A DNA stretch of 64,000 bases from assembly GCA_029216955.1 (NCBI GenBank), contig JANAVB010004095.1, positions 36,303-100,302 on the forward strand, given 5' to 3'. This DNA comes from Iris pallida (lineage: Eukaryota; Streptophyta; Magnoliopsida; Asparagales; Iridaceae). Positions 30,799 through 46,689 of the stretch are shown here, piece after piece (the stretch's first letter is position 1; each line of letters begins with the position of its first letter). Position numbers and translations under genes: made by a program. Below the pieces are notes generated by a model that searched no databases, was not told the DNA's origin, and saw only the letters and a program-made list of their open reading frames with translations.

Positions 30799-33038
30799 TG
30801 TAGAGAGTGAGTTCTTGATATATTATGTTATATACTTGTGTTCTTTTGTCTCAAACTACCCAAATCCGTCATGATTTTTATCCACGTTTTTAATTTCAGT
30901 CCTAACTTAGAAATGTCATAACTTCTAGCTCAAAGCTCGGTTTAATCTCCCGTTTTTTTTAGAAGAAGCGTATTGAAGTTAGCTTTCCAAAAACATATAT
31001 TAATAGGTCTAATTCTTTCTGTAACTTTCTGGAGAATTATTTGAGTGTCAGCTGTACGAAAGACAAGCGCGTTCTCGGTATTTTCGCGATTCCGGGAGTT
31101 TCCGAAAACGAAAACGCGATCCGTTTGAAGTTTCGGAAAGCTAACACATAGATCTATAACATACTTTAATCCTAGATTTTAATTCATGCTGAGATGGTAC
31201 AGTATTGATTATTAGTAGGAGTTACTATTCGGTATATACATTTTGTGCACCTTTGTGTGTAATATAATGTTCTATTTGATTTTAACCCATGTTAATGTAT
31301 ATACATTATGTAATTAAATAGAGAATGCAAGCATGAGTAAATATTTAAATAAATGATGTATGAGGTGTAAGTATCCTATCTAATGTAAGCATGTATAAGT
31401 ATGGCTTGTAATAAATATGTAGGTTCCATAGTATGCAATGTATGGTGCATATAGTGGTGCAAGAGAATAAATGAATGATGAATGAATGCAAGCATGAATG
31501 TAATGTAATAATAGATGTAATGTATGCAATATACAAGTTAATGAGATGTAATGTTCTATGTTAACACAAATCCTATATTACCTCATGTACCCCCCTTACA
31601 CTATGTTGACACTATCACACTTGACACATTGTTCATTTACACTTTGACACTCTTTGATATGTATACACTATGTATGCCCATTTAACCCTCACTTGCCCCT
31701 ATACCATGTTCACATACACACACATAGCCTCTTAAATAAGTATTTATGAATATAGTTAACTTAGCTATGTATATATATTATATATATGTTAGCATATTGT
31801 GTTATAATATATAAGTTTATACAACCATTTGAAATGCCATGATTATAGACCTAATATTGAATACCAATATATGCATGTGTATATATGTGTAGACATATAT
31901 AGCTTAAAGTAATAGATTACCTAGTATATATCCAATGTGAATTCTTGCCTATTTGAGTATTGAATAATTGCATGCTATATAGAGTTTGGTGTATGTTGGC
32001 TTGTATAGCCTTGTATTGATGTGTGCTTGCTAGGATAGTCTTGGTTAGGCCTAGTAAGACTTGCTGGGTTATGACATGACCTAGTTTGACCTAGTTTGAC
32101 TAGTGCAGTTGACCAGAGTTGACTTTAGCCTAGATTAACCTAGAATCATGTAGAATGCATAGTAGGACTTCATTACACTATTCTGGACTTGTTGTGACTT
32201 TTGCTGTTCTGATTAGGAGTCAGACACCACTCCTTGGACAGTACATTTCATATTGGACACTCAGATACAGGCGAGTACATTCTCTGATCATTTCATATCC
32301 TGCTTAGAATTATTTCCTGCAGTAGATTACTTTACTTGTACTGTCACGTTGGTCACACGGATTGGTACTATATGGATCTCTTCTTGAGATGTTATCCTTA
32401 GGGAGCATCGGGTACTACATGTTCTGTGTGTTTCACTTACATGGCGTATCACTATGCTTCATTGGTTCTTTGATCACTTACGACATATACTCTTATGATC
32501 GTATAGTCTTCCTGGAATCTTACACTGTTGGGTAATCTCCAGAATCACCCATTTATGGGCATCCATGTATCACCCTACGGGAGCTTGTGCATGGAATCAT
32601 ATAACATAACCTGGCTGGATCCTTGTGTATTGATTGGGGGTACGGGGGAGTAGAATTGGACATGTGAATAATACCCAAGTAGTATCTTATCAGAATCTCT
32701 TCCATAGTGTCTTATCAGAATCTCCTATGCCATTTACATGTCTATATTGTACTCTGACTTACTAGCCACTGTTAGTCTCTATTTATATTAGATATTTCTA
32801 TTACAGCTCTCTCTGTTTACATACTGCGTTCTTCAGTACCTATATCTTACTTTACTGCATGATTATATTTTCTAACCTGCTATGATCTGTTGAGATGTAC
32901 TGTACTCGCTCCTGTCCTGACTGGACCTGTTGATAAATTTTACAGATAGTCTGGAGGTTGCCTGCTAGCCTAGAGGAGAAGTAGAGGTTACATAGATAGC
33001 TAGGATTTTTGCTTATAGTTTATTTTCAGTCATCTTGA
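29628..33038 (+). repeat. Element A 3' LTR, truncated
   Basis: Matches 1767-5169 closely. A TA run near 30762-30795 is longer than in the 5' copy. At 33038 the match to the 5' LTR stops abruptly (CATCTTGA then unrelated sequence), removing the last 306 bases of the LTR. The continuation belongs to a different LTR (element G), so a deletion or recombination between LTRs is likely. Confidence 0.88.
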
Positions 33039-34717
33039 ACAATTATTAACCATATCTTAAGACCTTATATATTATTGGAGATTGGGCCACTCAATGAACT
33101 ATTCTTCTATTTACAACCATAGTTCCATTTCCTCAGCCATGGGCTACTAAGCATTGGCCCACAACCGCAACTAAGCAAACCAGCTCCTCGTGAACCCTTA
33201 GCCATATTAATGTCAGTCCAGCTTCATTATTCAAACCTATAGGTTGTTGCAGCCCAACCAACATGACAACCGACCAGTATTAGACAAAGCCCATAACCGA
33301 TTAGCCCACTTGGCTTGAACCCAAACTTTTTATTGTGAACTGACCCATTTGGCTACCCTACCTGACCCGTTAAGATTTAAAACCTATTCCTTTCACTTTC
33401 CTCTTCGTTCAGATCTGAACGAGAGTCTCCGATACCCCTGTTCCTGCAGCCATGTGAGAATTTGAATATAATAGGTCAAGTTGCTGCTGAGTTTATTTCA
33501 CCTTAATGGGTCGGGCCCAGCCTATTGGGTTGTTCTGGCTTATCCTAGATGATTCAATGGGTCAGAATATAGTGCAGTGTAAGAGTAAGTGAATAGAAGG
33601 ATTAGTGATCAGCAGCACATAGGTATGGCGGACTAGTATAAGGTTATGGTAGACTATTGGGTTGGGCATTCTCTGTTATTGTAGTTAGGAGGATTGATTT
33701 TTGCTTGGGCCAGCCTATGAGTTAAATGTTGGTCCAGATTATAGGAGAGTAACACTTGTACTCAATAACCTCATATTATCGACAAAACCCGGGAAGAAGA
33801 CAAGTACTTGTACTCAATAAACACATTGCATGCATACCATATTGCACATGTTTCCTATTATTTATTTCACTTGCATGTCAGCGTGTCACGTCGTGTTGGG
33901 GTGGCATTATAAAGCATGTAGTCACCTAAGCCTGAGCGTATACTTGATTGATAGTATAGAGTACATGATATACCTTATACCTATACATGACTGCTATTAT
34001 ATCATTGCACTATACAATACGCTTGTTTACTTGACTGTTAGTATATAGTACACGATATGTCTTACACTAGACATGACTAATAGCATATCATTGCTATATA
34101 CCTTATCATTGTTAGTGTAGTATACATGGTATGCCTTACACCTATACATGCCTGCTAGCATACCATTACTCTATGCTATTAACTTAATAGCCCTACATGT
34201 TTGACGGTGTTCTATTGCATGATTCATGCAGCTAGTGCATATGTCAGTATTTACTTTAGTTCCTGTTTATTTTCTTTGATACTCTGTTGTGATTGTTTGA
34301 GCTACTATGTACTTTGCTCTTTTCCTGACAGGATCGTTGATTACATGTGAGATAGAGAACTTAGAGGATTATGGCCAGCAGGGAGACCTAGCAGCGGAGC
34401 TCACTCCGGACGCTCAGAAGGATTATATTCCTTGCCTTTAGATGATTGTATAGGATTTGATATGTTGTATTGAGATTGAGGATGTAGCAGACTTAGATAG
34501 CATTTATCTTTCATTACCGATTTTGTACCCGGGAATTCAGTAAAAGGCTGTGATAACTGCATAGTTGGATAGTAGTAGTATATTCGTGATAGATGCTGTG
34601 ATGAGTTATGTGATTTTTGATGATGACTAGACTAGACGGCTGATTACCGCTGTCAACGACAGCGTAGGCCGGGCATGACTCGATTCATACCCAATTATAC
34701 GAGAGCGGGTCGTGACA
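33039..34717 (+). mobile_element. Element G: 3' part of a further Ty3-type LTR
   Basis: Ends AGCGGGTCGTGACA, the same type of end as the LTRs of A and B. Its last 400 bases parallel theirs in layout: GACAGGATC, the GCGTAGGCCGGGC block, then GGGTCGTG. Bases 33949-34185 contain three diverged units of about 80 bp (TATAGTACACGATATG type). It is joined to the broken 3' LTR of A on its left. No gene is visible. Confidence 0.65.
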
Positions 34718-34725
34718 TATTTTTA

Positions 34726-34787
34726 TGGTGGCCCATGCAGGTCCTATCTAATGGTGCTTAGGACTAGAGTACCATTGGGAGCCTGCG
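34726..34787 (+). promoter_or_regulatory. Element G primer site and stem-loop
   Basis: TGGTGGCCCATGCAGGTC starts eight bases after the LTR end, identical to the primer site of element A. It is followed by a hairpin pairing CTAATGGT (34748-34755) with ACCATTGG (34771-34778), and an outer stem GCAGG (34737-34741) with CCTGC (34782-34786). The loop keeps GGACTAGAG. Confidence 0.72.
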
Positions 34788-35689
34788 AAATAGGAAACTC
34801 ATCACAGCATAGGCCGATGGTTGTACATATTTACTATCTATACGGTTTTCTAAATTTTTCCTATAGTGTTCCATACAGAGTTGTAGTAATAATTTCATGA
34901 TTTTTGGGGATTATCTTCCTCCATCATATCCTAACATCCTTTAGGATCTAGGATTCCTTGCTATTTAGGGTTTAAAGTCAGATTTTCCAAACTTCTCCTT
35001 TAGCAAGACTATTAATAGACCCTTTCAATTTCTCCATTGATTTTGGTTAAGAATCCTATTTGATTTTATCTAACCATTCCAAGCCCAAGTATTTTATTTA
35101 GAGCCATAAAGCTCATATACTAGCTATTTGACCAAATCTTTTCCCAAAAACTTTCCATCGGCCATGAGGAATTATTTTCCCAAAATAATTCCAGTATAGG
35201 ACAATATTCCCTAAGCAATTTCCAAGAGCCAAAAACAATTCCATTCATGGACTTCTTCCACTCAAATCTTCATCATTTATATTCACCTAAATCCAACTCA
35301 ATTAGCCATAGTTGGATTTTGATCAATTCCGTGTCTATAAGTTTCTAACTTCTGGGTATTAGAGAAAGGTTGAAGAACGGGTATCACTTTTGGCTTAAAT
35401 CGATCCTTATGATTCTTTCTTCCGATTGATAATCAAGAACAGATACTATGTCGATTCCTTTCCTTTGTAATTGAATCTCCTTAGAAGATGGGCAACTTAT
35501 TTGAATTTGAACTATCAAGGTGCTCCTTTGAAATTCTATGGGTAACCATTGAGAGAATATTTGATAACCTACATATTTGAATTTGAATTATCAAGGTGCT
35601 CCTTTGAAATTCCATGGCTATGCACCTGCTACGGCTCTTTCCTATCTATTCATTACACAACACAGGTATTCCACTGAGACCAATACACA
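34788..35689. other. Unassigned AT-rich stretch with one short direct repeat
   Basis: The first 110 or so bases are probably the leader of element G. The rest matches no element I can recognise and has no convincing reading frame. A 43-bp direct repeat (ATTTGAATTTGAACTATCAA type) occurs at 35499-35541 and 35575-35617. Confidence 0.4.
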
Positions 35690-35872
35690 ATGCTAGTTGT
35701 GTGTTCACCTACAACTATGCTCACATACAACTATGTCTATACACACACATATAACTATATGTATACACACACAAATCTACTATCTATGTACATATACATA
35801 CATGCACACACATGTCTATCTACATACATATCTACCTATCAATACATACACTTGCATATCCACATATATAGA

Positions 35873-35875
<3 letters not shown>

Positions 35876-35931
<56 letters not shown>

Positions 35932-35943
35932 ACACACACACAT
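35876..35943. repeat. (CA)n microsatellite
   Basis: About 34 CA units with one interruption, inside the minus-strand LTR of element D. Confidence 0.95.
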
Positions 35944-36992
35944 CTAATTGACACTCTAATAGACTATGGCACACCATTAGAAATACACATCTTACTCTAT
36001 AGGATTCATGAGACACATTGACACAAATGACACTTACATTAATGCACCATACCAAACACTTGGGGTGCACCACACTAGTATTGTACCAATCTATGATACT
36101 CTTGTGATATGTCCAAGATACCTATACCAAACTTTGTCTGATTCTACCCAAATCACATGATCAAGACTAAAACATAAATTAGAGCCTAAATATTTAGCTA
36201 ATACAATGTGTCATGGAGAATTGGATATGTGTGCCACAAGTGTCGGAGGGAGAAACCCACAAAATGACTTTGTGTTCTAGTGTATCATGATACCGCTCAC
36301 ACGTATCCAATTGAGGACATGGATCTAGACACACACAACTAAAATAAGTCTAAATAGATCTAGATTACCAAATAACAAACACTTGGTGCACCAATCTCAA
36401 AATTTTCCCAAATTTGGCACAAAATCTCCATGAAACTTTCACATAAAGGGTCATTAGAGCCTAATTCTTCCTCTTATAGGCAGTCCTAGTTATAGGTGGA
36501 TTCCTAATGGTGAAATTGAATAATTAGAGTCTACATAGTGGAGAAATTGAGATGTATACCTATTGGGTGGTGGACTCTCAATGAAAAGCCCAATGGACAC
36601 GATTTGGACACGATCTCCCAGTCAAAAGTCTTCTCCACAAGTGCTCATAGCCACCAAACTTCTAGGCTCCTCCAAGGAATTAGAATGATGGAATTGGGAA
36701 GGAATTGAAGTGGAAATGAGTAAAATTGATGGAGGGATGGATCAATTTGGAGAAGAACACCAAATTAAAAAAAATGGCACAAATAAAGAAGAAGAGAGAG
36801 AGTGCTCCCCTTTAGTAGGCCGGCCACTAGGTCCTCTCCATGCAATTTAGGAAATGTCCAAAATGCCCTCCAAGTTTGTCATGAAGGCTAATCTAATGTA
36901 TGGAAGCTTATAATTCTATTGTGGTAATTAGACTAATCCTTATTTATTAAATAGAATGGCTAAATGGCGTCTAATTGGGTCTAGTCTACAGT

Positions 36993-38605
36993 CAGGGGCG
37001 GAGGGACTCACACGCTGCACTGGGCTATAGCCCAGTGCAAGAAAAAAATTACTAATTTTTTATAGCTAAATATTAAATGGATGATGGCTCAGCCCAGTCA
37101 GTAACATATATAGGATGGCTCAACCCATGTGGTCTGTATATATATGTAGTAGTGGGAATTGGACGAGTGATTGAAAGAAAAAAAGGAATTGGACGATAAA
37201 AAACAACAACAGAAGCAACACAGAAGGAAAAAAGAGGCCAAAGCAAAACGGAAGCCGACACTCTCCAACACGACCCTCTCCAGACCGCGGTGGCTGCTCG
37301 CCTGCTCCTCCCTTCCCACGCCTCACCCTATCCGAGTCTCTAGTATGGTAAAACTCAGTTTTTTTTAAATCCTAACCCCCAAATTTTGTGTGTTTGATTT
37401 TATGAAGCTTTATCTTAATTAATTCACTACTTAATAGGACCCATCGGCTGCTCCCCGTCCCCCGACCCTCTCCAGCCCGACCGTCTTCTCGGATAAAACC
37501 CTAATCCCCTAATTTTTGTAAAATCATAACCCCTAAATTTTTTATTTTTATTTGATCTTAATAACTTCACTATTTATTAGGACTTGGAGTATATAACAGA
37601 AAATCAAGGAAACAAGAAAAAGAAAACCCTATTTTTATTCTTTAAACCAAGGGGTGAAACATCACGAAGTGAAAGCCTTCCCCCTCTTTCGAATGTTAAT
37701 GTTTCAATCCCAAGTGTTGATCATAGGGATGAGGTTATAGTTGATTTAAATTCTCTTTAACGAGACCCAGGTTTATGAATTTCAATACATGGGCATCCTG
37801 TTAATTATAGGGATGAAATCAGACGAACATATATCAAAATGAGTCTATATCAGCGGAAATTGGCATCATTTCCACCGTCTGAGTTCGGAAAACAGTCACG
37901 TCAGTTTCAATACTGTTAATCATATATATGTTACTTTTAATTATGGTCTAAGGTTATAAATATGTCTTGCTTCAACATGTCCACCTTTTTTTCCTGCAGG
38001 TAGCTAGTAATTTTCTTCATGATGCTAGCAGGAATATATGATCTCTCGTATTTTGTACGGTAACTCTCATATTTTGTTCCAAAACTCTTGCTTCAGTAAG
38101 GTAATTTGAGTTTGGAGTGAAAACAAGAAAAGATTTTAAGTGGTGATTTTCATATGTTCTTTATTGACCCTCAAGCCAACTCTTTTGTTTACTTTACAGG
38201 TTTTACGGTTACTGAAAGCTTGTTTGGTCTCCCGTAGAGCTTTCAACAACGTGTTCTCTTTGTCAAGTACAAATACCATTTTGAATTTTGCACAAATTTA
38301 TCATTAGCATATCCTTGTAGCTTTATTGTAGTGCTTGTGGTTCCTTTTGGTCTTGAATTGTGTTTCTTTTGTGAACACAATATATGGACACCTGATATAT
38401 GCATCCAACTGTGTTTCTTTTGAATTGAGTAGTTGTTATCTATATTTATAACGAATACATATTTTGTTAAGTTTATTGTCTATGACAAATTTTGAATCAT
38501 CGAATTTATAAAGGAAACTCTACCAAAAAATTTGCATAAATTGTTAGAACTTTATAATAACTATTAGCTAGCCCACCCTACTCTTAAATCCTAGCTCCGC
38601 CCCTG
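36993..38605 (+). mobile_element. Non-autonomous hAT transposon
   Basis: 1613 bp with 11-bp terminal inverted repeats (CAGGGGCGGAG at the left, its complement CTCCGCCCCTG at the right) and an exact 8-bp target duplication TCTACAGT at 36985-36992 and 38606-38613. Both features are diagnostic for hAT elements. A 22-bp perfect palindrome with arm GCACTGGGCTA lies just inside the left end (37017-37038). It retains the N-terminal part of a transposase but no catalytic domain or dimerisation region. Confidence 0.93.
37589..37917 (+). pseudogene. TTF-type hAT transposase remnant
   Basis: Resembles the N-terminus of TTF-domain hAT transposases: a Lys-rich KKKKTLFLFFKP start, then a DLNSL-RDPGL segment, HPVNYRDEIRRTYIKM, and FGKQSRQFQY. 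Two in-frame stops lie inside this segment (TAA at 37758-37760, TGA at 37776-37778). No DDE catalytic core or C-terminal dimerisation domain follows, so the element must move using another hAT's transposase. Confidence 0.8.
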
Positions 38606-38855
38606 TCTACAGTGTTGGTCCAAGTGGGTCAATCTAATTGTTGGGCTTTAGTGTCATGTCAAGTCTAACTGGGTCACTAACATTAAGTCTAATAAATAGG
38701 CTAACCCACTAACCAACTAATTACATGGTCTATTCTAATTAGCTAGCACACAATCAATGCTTAGAATAATAAATATTATCACCACTAATACAATTATCAA
38801 ACAATTATTTGAAATGACAAAAATATCCCTCTTCCGGAATTAGGTAGTTAAAAAG

Positions 38856-40182
38856 GATTACTCAAATCATAAAAATATTCGCAATGTGCTTAGGGGACTA
38901 ACAAAGAACTGGAACCCAAAAGCCACTGCGATCATAGAAGGAAACGATCTTACCACAATGTCGCTAAAAACACTCATGGGCAAACTGATGACTCATGATC
39001 TAGACTTATAAGACTTGGAATAATCAACTCCAAAAGAGAAGTCGACCGCTTTCAAAGCTCATGCTAAAAGAGTCTTAAGCGAAGTCACGGATGGTGAAGA
39101 TTCAGATGGTGAGGTACAAGCTCTTCTTGTAAATAACTTCAAAAAATTCTTAAGGTTTGAGAAATTAAACTAAAAGAAGAAAGATTATCAAGAAAGCAAT
39201 AAAGAAGCAACAATCTGCTTTGGTTGCAAGAAGACTGGACACATCAAGAAAGATTATCCAATAGCCAAAAAAAAGTAGTTAATTCGATCGATCAAGCAAA
39301 AAGTCAACAACTGGTCAAAAGTATGCAAATACCAACATCTGGCACGAGAGCGAGGCCAGTGAATCAGAAGAAGAGGAAAGATACAATAGCTCGACAAATG
39401 TCTGCTTAATGGCATTTGATCAGGTATCAGACAATCTTCTATATGATGACTTTACTTTTGATGAAATCTCTCATGCTTTTAACGACCTACTTAACGAACA
39501 CGAACATGTGTTAGACAAGTATAAGCAATCTCGAAAAGTGATATAATCATACACAGTCTAAGTGGCTAGTTTCTTAAGCTTATTGTAAGAAATAAATGAG
39601 ACATCTGCCACATGTAACATGAAAGAAGTAGCTAACATTAAGCTAAGTCTTTATGAGGCTCAATGCCCGATTGAACAGAGAGAGAAGTACTATACAAAAG
39701 TGCTTTCTCTATATAACTCTAAGAAGATATTACGAATCGACACTGAACAAAAGCTGAGATAAATGACTGAGAAACATGTATCAGCCTCTTCAATCTCTTA
39801 AAAGTTAGAAATAAAATTTGGCAAATAGATTGTTCCTGTTACACTGCTTAAGATCTGTCCTACTACACAATATATACCAAATAGGACACGGTCCAAAAAA
39901 AGCAGGCAAACAACATGTTCCACATAATCATGCTTTCACTTACAAGAATCTACGTAAGACACAAAGGACTCATGTCTGTACTGAAATAAAGGACACCCGC
40001 TCTAGAATTATATGTACATACTGGGTCAACACGGGAACATATCACTGTACTTTAGAGTTAGAAAGTTAGTAGACATGAATAAATACACATGGATACCCAA
40101 AACTAACAATGTCGGACCCTCAAAGAAATGGGTACCAAAGGTCACATGTTGTAGGTGGGCCAACCCTCTCATGCTAAAAGTA
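38856..40182 (+). pseudogene. gag: Element C gag remnant
   Basis: From 38856 one frame reads a copia gag segment (NPKATAIIEGNDLTTMS, LMGKLMTHDL) very like the element E gag, starting mid-domain next to element D. A knuckle CFGCKKTGHIKKD follows at about 39215, with its last Cys replaced (TAT for TGT). Then there is a low-similarity coiled-coil-like stretch with several stops, and a second knuckle region near 40010. It ends at TAA shortly before protease opens in the +1 frame. Confidence 0.78.
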
Positions 40183-41050
40183 AATGGATCCTTGATAGCG
40201 GATGTTCGCGGCACATGACAGGTGACGTATCTCTATTCGCGACGCTATTGATGAAAAGAGAAGGATGTGACTCCTTCGGTAATAATCTGAGAGGTAATAT
40301 AATAGGTAATGGTATTGTTGGTATTTCTCCTTATCCAGACATAAAAAGATATTTGTCTTGTAACTGAATTAAAATATAACCTTCTAAGCATTATCCATCT
40401 TGCTGACAATGGTTATGGCATTAATTTTGTTAAATACAAATGTTCTATATATGATATGTCTACTAGTAATTATGTTTATGAAGGAATCAGGGAGGATAAT
40501 ATTTATGTTTTCTTTTTAGAAAGTACTAACAGTGCAGGTAAATATGTAGTAGTCAACCAGGATGAAAGTTGGCGATGGCATATAAGACTAGGCATGCAAA
40601 CATGGATACCATTTCAAGGCTATCAATAAAGATATTGGTAAAAGGACTACCGGAGATATCATTCAAGAGAGATATGGTATGTGTTGATCGCGAGAAAAAT
40701 AAAGCAATTAGAACCTCATTTAAATCCATCAATGTCGTTATGTACTTCTAGACCTTTGCAGTTGATACACGTACATGGATTTGTTTGAACCTAGTAGCAT
40801 AGCCAGCCTTAGTGGTAAGCTATACGCCTTTGTTATTGTTGATGATTTCTCTATATATACATGGGTTTTTTTTATCAAACAAAAATGATGCACTTTTTGA
40901 ATTTGACATTTTCTGTAAAAAGGTTCAAAACGAAAAAGGTTTTATGATTACTCGTATTTGAATTGATCATGGAGGCAAATTCGTAAATTCTGATTTCAAA
41001 AATTTTTACGAAACAAGTGGTTTTTCTCATAAATTTTTCTGTCCTAGAAC
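40155..41050 (+). pseudogene. pol: Element C protease and N-terminal integrase
   Basis: Starts with SKWILDSGCSRHMTGD (protease active site), then a frameshift near 40350. The pre-integrase region (WHIRLGMQ type) follows at 40570, and the integrase core begins with VIVDDFS and IDHGGKFVN near 40960. Stops and frameshifts are frequent. The reading is cut at 41050 by the AGAAC target site of element B and resumes at 55818. Confidence 0.82.
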
Positions 41051-45006
<3,956 letters not shown>

Positions 45007-45014
45007 CATTTTTG

Positions 45015-45094
45015 TGGTGGCCCATGCAAGTCCTATCGCAACTAGTGCGATCTCGTAATGGTACTCGACTTAGAGTACTAATTACGAGCCTGCA
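45015..45094 (+). promoter_or_regulatory. Element B primer site and stem-loops
   Basis: TGGTGGCCCATGCAAGTC lies eight bases after the LTR end, one base different from the A and G sites. A hairpin pairs CTCGTAAT (45052-45059) with ATTACGAG (45081-45088), with a further GTACT/AGTAC stem inside. A B-specific hairpin ATCGCA/TGCGAT lies at 45035-45051. The outer stem TGCAAG with CCTGCA has one mismatch, caused by the same base that differs in the primer site. Confidence 0.72.
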
Positions 45095-45264
45095 GTTAGT
45101 ATATAAGTTCTAGGATATGATAGGAGTTACTCAATCACATTTTAGGAAAATTTTCGATCTTTTGATTACCATGACAACTCTTCATGCATTTCAATTTAAT
45201 TGTTCTTCTTTGATAATATATTATCTTGTGCCATATTGATCTTTTTCTTGAATATGTCTCCAGG

Positions 45265-46680
45265 ATGACAATGACTCGAGCTCAGGCCGCTGGATCCGGT
45301 GCAGCACCGAAGAGGTTCGATTCTTCGTGACCTGTTTCTCCGGTTGAGGGAGTGGCAGTCCAAGAGACTGCCCCTACTATTTCTACTATCCAGGTGGCAG
45401 AGGCAGCAGCAGCTGGAGGTCCTCCGCAGCAGGTTCAGAGGCCTAGTGCTATCGTTCCCGAGTCTCTTCTGCCTCCACCTGCACTACCGATAGTTGCTAC
45501 ACAGATGTTCGCTCTTCTCCAACAGATGATGGAGGCGCAGCGAGCACAGGCTGAGGCATCGCAGCGTCAAACAGAGGCCTTGAGGCAGAGCATGCGCTAG
45601 CAGCAGTCAAAAAAGTGGCTGCAGCTCCGGTTCCGGGTGCTCCGGCCTAGTAGCCAGATCAACAACAGTCGAGGCCTGGTACAGTGCTTGACTTTAAGAA
45701 GATGGTCCTCAGGGAGTTCAAGGGAACCGAGGGCATCTTTTATGCCGATGATTGGGTAGAGGACATGGAGAGAAGCCTGGAGCTGGCAGAGATCCCGAAG
45801 AGACTGTGGGTATCAGCAGCGGCGAGCCAGTTCTTTGACATTGCGTTGACTTGGTACCGCACGGACCCTCGTGCATCTGTTAGAGGGATAACTTGGAAGA
45901 ACTTTCAGAGGCTATTCAAGGAGAAGTTCTATCCTGATGTAGCTCTCAGCACGTTGGAGGGCCAGTTTGCAGGGTTGGGCCAAGGGAACTCGTCGGTGGA
46001 CGAGTATGCGACGGAGTTCTTCCGCTTGAGCCGATTCATCCCGGGGATGGTTCAGGATAAGGGAGAGAAGGCCCGCAAGTTAAGGAGGGGCCTGATCCAC
46101 GTTGTTCGCTCTCGTATATCTAGGCATCGTGAGGTGACTTTTGAGAAGATTCTAATAGATGCTCAGATAGCGGAGAAGGACTTCGGTCTTAGGCCCAAGA
46201 GGAGCGGTGATGCTCTGGAAGCTAGTTTTAGTACGGGCCGGCCAAGCGTCCTCACACTCAGTAGAGGCCATTCCAGCAGCCTCAGTTTCAGCAGTATCTG
46301 GCACAAGCATGTGTCCATCAGCAGCAGGGCAGAGACAGGCCCTTCAGTGTGCCTTCTGTAGGAAGCCGGGGCACACTCGGGAGGTTTGTCAGAAGAGGTT
46401 GGGCGTTTGCCTGTTCTGTGAAGTGTTCGACCATCAGCTGAAGAATTGTCCTGTTTGTACAGCCAAGGAAGGTCAGGACAGAGCTCCACCTGTAGCTCAT
46501 AAGTGGGGTCCGCCACTTCAGACACAGCAACATCGTTTTGTCCAGTAGAGTGGAGCATCCAAGGGCAGAGCGTTCGCGCTGGCAACTGAGGATACTGAGC
46601 CCATGGGAGATGTTGTGGCAGGTCTATTCTACTCGAATTTTTTCATGCATTAGCTTTGTTTAACTCTGGTGCTACGCACA
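45265..46680 (+). pseudogene. gag: Element B gag and start of protease, broken
   Basis: ATG at 45265 follows a short leader. In-frame stops lie at 45328-45330 and 45598-45600, a frame change follows before 45684, and the frame changes back near 46240. The centre is a classical Ty3 gag domain (DWVEDMERSLEL, WKNFQRLFKEKFYP, VDEYATEFFRLSRF). Two CCHC knuckles lie side by side at about 46345-46460 (CAFCRKPGHTREVC and CLFCEVFDHQLKNC). A protease start FNSGATHNFV is at 46659-46688, with Asn in place of the catalytic Asp. No RT or integrase follows. It would have supplied capsid only. Confidence 0.85.
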
Positions 46681-46689
46681 ATTTTGTTT

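Larger units (their letters stand above)
1767..33038 (+). mobile_element. Element A: non-coding Ty3-type LTR retrotransposon (LARD-like), nested host of E and F
   Basis: Two near-identical copies of a roughly 3.7-kb sequence start with TGTAGCAC at 1767 and 29628. The right copy is preceded by a terminal motif typical of Ty3 elements (GGACGAAATT, then TAAGGTGGGTAGAG). The left copy ends in a CA (5474-5475) and is followed by a primer-binding site. The internal part, 5476-8740 plus 29175-29627, has no gag, protease, RT or integrase, so the element is non-autonomous. It is interrupted by copia element E and, inside E, by Tat element F. The right LTR is cut at 33038 and lacks the last 300 or so bases. 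No target duplication could be assigned. Confidence 0.85.
35690..38855 (-). mobile_element. Element D: Ty3-type LTR, minus strand, inserted in copia C
   Basis: Read on the minus strand it follows the plan of the A and B LTRs: TAACTACCTAATTCCGGAAG near its start, GAGGGCATTTTGGAC, CTCTCTCTCTTCTTC, then a CCAAATTTGGGAAAAT block. It ends on the right at about 38855, where the copia gag frame of element C resumes. A (CA)n run lies at 35876-35943. The other end is not identifiable, so it may be a solo or truncated LTR. A hAT transposon interrupts it. No coding region was found. Confidence 0.6.
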
